Part shown: positions 6,889 to 9,829 of the stretch, one piece after another
Layout of the letters: each line of letters starts with the position of its first letter
Numbering within the stretch: position 1 is the first letter of the stretch
Assembly (NCBI GenBank): GCA_946186175.1
Contig: CAMHMG010000113.1
Span: forward strand, 1-9,829
Reading direction: 5' to 3'
DNA length: 9,829 bases
Source of the DNA: an uncultured Clostridia bacterium
GTDB lineage: Bacteria; Bacillota; Clostridia; Lachnospirales; Lachnospiraceae
The notes under the pieces: generated by a model
Database searches by the model: none
Told to the model about the DNA's origin: nothing
What the model saw: the letters and a program-made list of their open reading frames with translations, nothing else
Made by a program: the position numbers and the translations under genes

Positions 6889-6990
6889 CTGCACCACCTC
6901 CATCATCTCCAAAACATTTACACTTTAATTTGTTTCACAATAATTTCAACATGTTGTTATTATTCTAATTTATGGTGATGAAAATGAACA

Positions 6991-7031
6991 TGCCACAGAT
7001 GGCACATTTATGTGCAAATTTGGCACAATTT
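6991..7031. promoter_or_regulatory. inverted and direct repeat cluster upstream of xis (candidate operator)
   Basis: Three overlapping elements occur here: TGCCA-caga-TGGCA (6991-7004), the perfect inverted repeat GCACATttATGTGC (7002-7015), and a direct repeat of TGGCACA at 7000-7006 and 7021-7027, spaced 21 bp (two helical turns) and continuing into ATTTA-like sequence. This density of short repeats about 100 bp upstream of xis suggests binding sites for a regulator or for Xis itself. A weak promoter-like TTGAAA-16-TAAAGT lies between the cluster and xis. Confidence 0.45.
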
Positions 7032-7034
7032 AAA

Positions 7035-7059
7035 AAAGCAGAGAAATAACCTCTGCTTT
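7035..7059 (-). terminator. Rho-independent terminator upstream of xis
   Basis: A perfect 9-bp stem (7035-7043 with 7051-7059) has a 7-nt loop and is followed on the minus strand by TTT and further AT-rich sequence, so about six U in a row end the structure. It would stop transcripts arriving from the AlbA_2/GHKL gene and separate that unit from xis-int. Confidence 0.75.
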
Positions 7060-7080
7060 AACCACACTAAATTTGTCTCT

Positions 7081-7184
7081 TATTTATTTGGCAAAATAAA
7101 TACCGTCTTCACCCCGTTGCCCAGCAACGGCAAGATACGCATTTTGTCAGACAAAACACATCTTGTTAGGGGCAAAGCCCCTAA
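7081..7184. other. run of four perfect stem-loops, candidate transfer origin (oriT)
   Basis: Four perfect inverted repeats follow each other: 7081-7089 with 7094-7102 (9 bp, loop GGCA), 7114-7120 with 7124-7130 (7 bp, CCGTTGC, loop CCA), 7142-7148 with 7150-7156 (TTTTGTC, one central base), and 7166-7173 with 7177-7184 (TTAGGGGC, loop AAA), the last followed by AAACCCC. None is followed by a convincing U run. The segment is locally richer in GC than its surroundings and non-coding. Serial stem-loops beside a C-rich tract are typical of oriT regions of mobilizable elements, which often lie near the recombination module. No relaxase gene is in the window, so this is inference. Confidence 0.4.
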
Positions 7185-7225
7185 AACCCCTTTACAAATA
7201 ACAGAATATACATTTTTTTTACTAT

Positions 7226-7542
7226 TGTCGGCTCATTTGTCCGCTAAAATGTCGGCTTTTTCTTAACTTTGTCAGCTTTTTCGTTGTTTTTGTCGGCTAA
7301 AGTGTCGGCTCAAATCACTGTTGTCGGCTTAATTGTCGGCGGATTTGTCGGCACATCCACTGTCTGTCGGCTCTTTTGTCGGCTAATCTGTCATCTTTTT
7401 TATGATTATGTCGGCAGATTTAACTATTTTGTTGGCTTCTTGTCGGCTAAATATTTTTAAATTTCAACCATAAATATAGACATTATTTTTGAAAACACCA
7501 AACAACATTTTGTCAGCTAATTTGTCGGCTCTTTTGTCGGCT
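7226..7542. repeat. array of 18 TGTCGGCT motifs spaced 12 or 19-21 bp
   Basis: Ten exact copies of TGTCGGCT start at 7226, 7250, 7291, 7303, 7322, 7365, 7377, 7441, 7523 and 7535. Seven copies with one mismatch start at 7238, 7270, 7334, 7346, 7409, 7430 and 7511, and one with two mismatches at 7389. All face the same way. Successive starts are 11-12 or 19-21 bp apart, except one 70-bp gap after 7441. The shifts of 19 and 20 break any single reading frame, so the array is not a coding repeat as it stands. It fills the space between the end of the AlbA_2/GHKL gene and the stem-loop region. The regular geometry suggests protein-binding sites or a decayed tandem repeat. Confidence 0.8.
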
Positions 7543-7573
7543 TTAACAATTATTATTCAACTGATAAATTATA

Positions 7574-9136
7574 TCAATTGAATTTCTTAAATCTATATCG
7601 TTTCTTCTTAGTACTTCCCTCACTTTCCAAAACACCTATCTTTTCTGCTTTCGCTAGCAATCTTCCCGCTGTTTTTAACTGAACATCTAATAGATCAGCA
7701 ACACCTTCACTATTGAAACTGCTATTATATCCGAATTTTTCGTAAACTAATTCCATTCTTCTTCTTTCCAATTTAGACATTAATTCGGACATTAATTCGG
7801 ACATTAATTCGGACATTAATTCGGACATTTCTTGACTCTCAAACCCTTCACGAATCAAAATCGTTGTTTCCAAATATGTTCTATCCTCATCTGTCTCAAA
7901 AATTGGTGCAGGAGAATTATTCTTTTTAAGCTCTCGTAAAATCTTTGAAATACCTGTCCCCTGCTTTTCTGAAAGATCTATTTCCTTAAAAAGCTCACCA
8001 ATCCTTCTGTTTCGATATTTGCGGGCACGAACCTTGCCATTTGCAAACTTCTCCATATCAATCCATTTATCCGGTCCCGGAAAATTGATAATCATAATCC
8101 TGTCAACATATATTCTGATTTCGACAGGCGTATCATCACGATATGATTTGTGAAATACTGCATTTACCAGTGCCTCTTCAAGCGCATTATAAGGATAATT
8201 GTCATAGGTTTCTGACTTTTCCTGATTTTCGATTTTGTTAACCTTAGTTAAAATCACATTAGTCTGTATATACTCTAACGCATCTCTAACCTGTTTCCAT
8301 ATCGGTCCGGTAAATGTTTTCTCGACAAAATCATCTCCTGCCTCAGCATCCGGCGAATCAAATTTTACCAGATCAATCTGCGCTCCCGGGATATATTTAT
8401 CAGGTCGCTCCGAAAACATTAATACCGCAATATTACGTAATTCTATACCTGTATCGGTTTCATTTGCCACCTCTAACGAAAGCAATAAATCTTCTAAAGT
8501 GCGGGTATTCATATCTTCCACTAGTGAACTGTTACTGTCTCTAAGAAAATCCTCAAGATAACCTCGTCGTATTATATCTATTTTCGCCATACGATTAACA
8601 CGATCATCATAAGGAATTGAATTAAATTTCTCAAACAATTCAGATATCTCTGACTGCTTTGCAATTACAGTCAAGGATGCCGGACGAATCCAATAATGTT
8701 TTGTCTTATCATTTTTTCCTTCCTGCTTTTTTGTATAAATGTCCTTGGGTGCACGATACGGACCTGCATCTCCCGGAGAACTCTTCAGATATATTAAATG
8801 AGTATTCTCATCCGGATAGTTCACAACCTCAATGATAGGAATGTAACGTGGCTCGATCTGATTACAATACTGAAAAATCTCTTTTTGAATAGAATCCAAT
8901 TTCTCCGGTTCGACACCACATGGCGGTAATACAGGCAGACCATCTTTCTCTTCAACCCCAATCACAATATATCCACCGTTAACATTTGCATAATCATTGG
9001 CGAAGGCACAAATAGTATGAATAATATCCTCTGGATTCCACCCCTGTTTATACTCAACCCTATTACGTTCTACGACCTTACCCTCTAAAAGAGTTTCTAT
9101 TTTTAATGGTATCACTGGATCACCTTCTCTCACCAT
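7574..9136 (-). CDS. AlbA_2 (Schlafen-type) / GHKL ATP-binding protein with MSEL repeats and C-terminal winged helix
   Basis: The protein (520 aa) belongs to the putative-transcriptional-regulator or ATP-dependent-helicase-like family common on Firmicute mobile elements. Its AlbA_2 domain (about 22-155) includes RVEYKQGW (26-33), ICAFANDYANVNGGYIVIGVEE (42-63) and a late YWIRPASL segment. The GHKL ATPase-like domain (about 235-430) has the N-box EEALVNAVFHKSY (320-332), INFPGP (350-355), RNRRIGELF and the glycine-rich EKQGTGISKI (390-399). A tetrapeptide linker of four MSEL plus one MSKL (437-456) leads to a basic winged-helix end (457-520). Such proteins may bind nucleic acid; their biological role is mostly unknown. 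Translation may instead start at the GTG at 9115, which follows AGAAGGTGAT. The ATG at 9136 has no clear ribosome binding site. It lies 18 nt after the DUF1828/1829 gene. Confidence 0.88.
   Translation of the reverse strand: MVREGDPVIPLKIETLLEGKVVERNRVEYKQGWNPEDIIHTICAFANDYANVNGGYIVIGVEEKDGLPVLPPCGVEPEKLDSIQKEIFQYCNQIEPRYIPIIEVVNYPDENTHLIYLKSSPGDAGPYRAPKDIYTKKQEGKNDKTKHYWIRPASLTVIAKQSEISELFEKFNSIPYDDRVNRMAKIDIIRRGYLEDFLRDSNSSLVEDMNTRTLEDLLLSLEVANETDTGIELRNIAVLMFSERPDKYIPGAQIDLVKFDSPDAEAGDDFVEKTFTGPIWKQVRDALEYIQTNVILTKVNKIENQEKSETYDNYPYNALEEALVNAVFHKSYRDDTPVEIRIYVDRIMIINFPGPDKWIDMEKFANGKVRARKYRNRRIGELFKEIDLSEKQGTGISKILRELKKNNSPAPIFETDEDRTYLETTILIREGFESQEMSELMSELMSELMSELMSKLERRRMELVYEKFGYNSSFNSEGVADLLDVQLKTAGRLLAKAEKIGVLESEGSTKKKRYRFKKFN
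7769..7828 (-). repeat. in-gene 12-bp tandem repeat encoding MSEL units
   Basis: Four perfect copies of a 12-bp unit (ATGTCCGAATTA on the coding strand, 7781-7828) plus a fifth diverged copy (7769-7780) encode the MSEL/MSKL linker. The perfect identity and 12-bp length allow in-frame expansion or contraction by slippage without breaking the gene. Confidence 0.95.
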
Positions 9137-9154
9137 TCACACAATGTTAAAAAG

Positions 9155-9829
9155 TTAAGCAATTAATTCCGAAACATATTGCTCTCTTTGTGTCCATAAT
9201 GCAGGATCAATTCCATATTCTTTTAACGCACCAATCGCATCCTCTGATACCTTTTTTTCTGTATCTTGAATAAATGTTAATAATTTTGCTTTATCATGGC
9301 GTGAATCTTTCGTATCATTCCATGCAAAAATTATATTTTTTGCAGCATTAAGATCCATATTATTTACAACCTTAATAAATCTCACTGCTGTATTTTTTGA
9401 TTTAGCTATTGCGAAATCATAATGAGTAGTTAACTTACTTTTCCCTACAAGGCATATATTATTAACATATCTTACGTCGTGATCATCAAAAAATTTTTGA
9501 ACATCTTCTATGAAAACTGATTGTACATTATTCCTTGATAAATAAAACATATCACTAACCTTTACCATACATTGTGCAAGCATATGTTTCTTTAATGGCA
9601 AATCATTCATTGTGCATTGTACTTCAAGTTCATTGTCCTCTGTTTTTGTTACCCCATGCGATTCAACTATTGCATCTAAAATTGCTTTTCTTCTTTCGCT
9701 TGTAGTAAAATTGAAACCACCTAATTGCAAATCACCAATAGTCGAACCATCATCTGTAATAGTATATGTCCCATTATTATTATCAATAATATACATTTCT
9801 ACAAAATCATTATTTCTATCGAAAAATGG
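9155..9829 (-). CDS. DUF1828/DUF1829 domain protein (N-terminus cut by window edge)
   Basis: The frame is open without a stop from 9829 to the TAA-type end at 9155, giving 224 visible residues. The first in-frame ATG at 9796 is internal. The 11 codons before it read PFFDRNNDFVE, which with the following MYIIDNNNGTYTITDDGSTIGDL gives the conserved DUF1828 opening (a P-F-x-D-R-x-x-D element and then the ITDDG-x-TIGDL motif). The true start is therefore beyond the window. The second half (about 100-224), with SVFIEDVQKFFDDHDVRY and the KNIIFAWNDTK segment, fits DUF1829. No signal peptide or membrane segment is visible in the sequence present. The biochemical function of these domains is not established. 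It is translationally close to the AlbA_2/GHKL gene (18-nt gap), so the two probably share a transcript and a task. Confidence 0.85.
   Translation of the reverse strand, partial: PFFDRNNDFVEMYIIDNNNGTYTITDDGSTIGDLQLGGFNFTTSERRKAILDAIVESHGVTKTEDNELEVQCTMNDLPLKKHMLAQCMVKVSDMFYLSRNNVQSVFIEDVQKFFDDHDVRYVNNICLVGKSKLTTHYDFAIAKSKNTAVRFIKVVNNMDLNAAKNIIFAWNDTKDSRHDKAKLLTFIQDTEKKVSEDAIGALKEYGIDPALWTQREQYVSELIA

Noticed and set aside
6917..6923. TTTACAC just upstream of xis as a further integrase arm site
   Set aside because: A single 7-mer in AT-rich DNA, in the opposite orientation and far from the phased cluster at 5186-5229.
7012..7460. Plus-strand coding genes across the stem-loop and TGTCGGCT regions
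   Set aside because: The open stretches are short, lack ribosome binding sites, run through hairpins and change frame between motif groups. They give low-complexity LSA/MSA peptides.
7226..7542. CRISPR array
   Set aside because: Repeat units are only 8 bp, steps are 12-21 bp, spacers are AT-rich and partly alike, and there are no cas genes.
9794..9796. Start codon of the DUF1828/1829 gene at 9796
   Set aside because: The frame stays open to the window edge, and the upstream codons encode the conserved P-F-x-D-R-x-x-D part of the domain; no ribosome binding site is present.

Overview
All recognisable genes in this window lie on the minus strand, so the natural reading direction is from position 9829 down to 1. 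AT-rich intergenic DNA, strong AGGAGG-type ribosome binding sites, simple Rho-independent terminators and the gene families present (YitT/DUF2179 protein, MacB/LolD-type ABC exporter, Tn916-type int and xis, AlbA_2/GHKL protein with tetrapeptide repeats) point to a low-GC Firmicute, most likely a gut or rumen clostridium of the Lachnospiraceae type. That assignment is inference from gene families and sequence style.

The window has two halves. Positions 1-4902 look like ordinary chromosome. Reading downstream, they hold an ABC exporter operon (ATPase, then a 909-residue FtsX-like permease) closed by a terminator, a YitT-family membrane protein with its own promoter and terminator, and the first 30 codons of a protein resembling an AAA-type ATPase whose leader carries a 10-bp-phased TATAAT repeat.

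Positions from about 5000 to beyond 9829 look like one end of an integrated mobile element (ICE, IME or related island). A Tn916-type integrase is followed at once by arm-type repeats, with an excisionase upstream. Next come an operator-like cluster, a terminator, a run of four perfect stem-loops that could be a transfer origin, and a 320-bp array of 18 TGTCGGCT motifs. The cargo genes are an AlbA_2/GHKL ATP-binding protein and a DUF1828/DUF1829 protein cut by the window edge. The other end of the element and any relaxase or transfer genes are outside the window.

In the element, xis and int would run the site-specific recombination. The two cargo genes form an 18-nt-spaced pair, plausibly one functional unit of unknown job. 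The least explained parts are the TGTCGGCT array with spacings of 12 and 19-21 bp, its relation to the in-gene 12-bp MSEL repeats next door, and the GU-compensated 15-bp hairpin in the int leader. In the chromosomal half, the phased TATAAT repeat and the palindrome over the YitT -35 box are the main regulatory curiosities.
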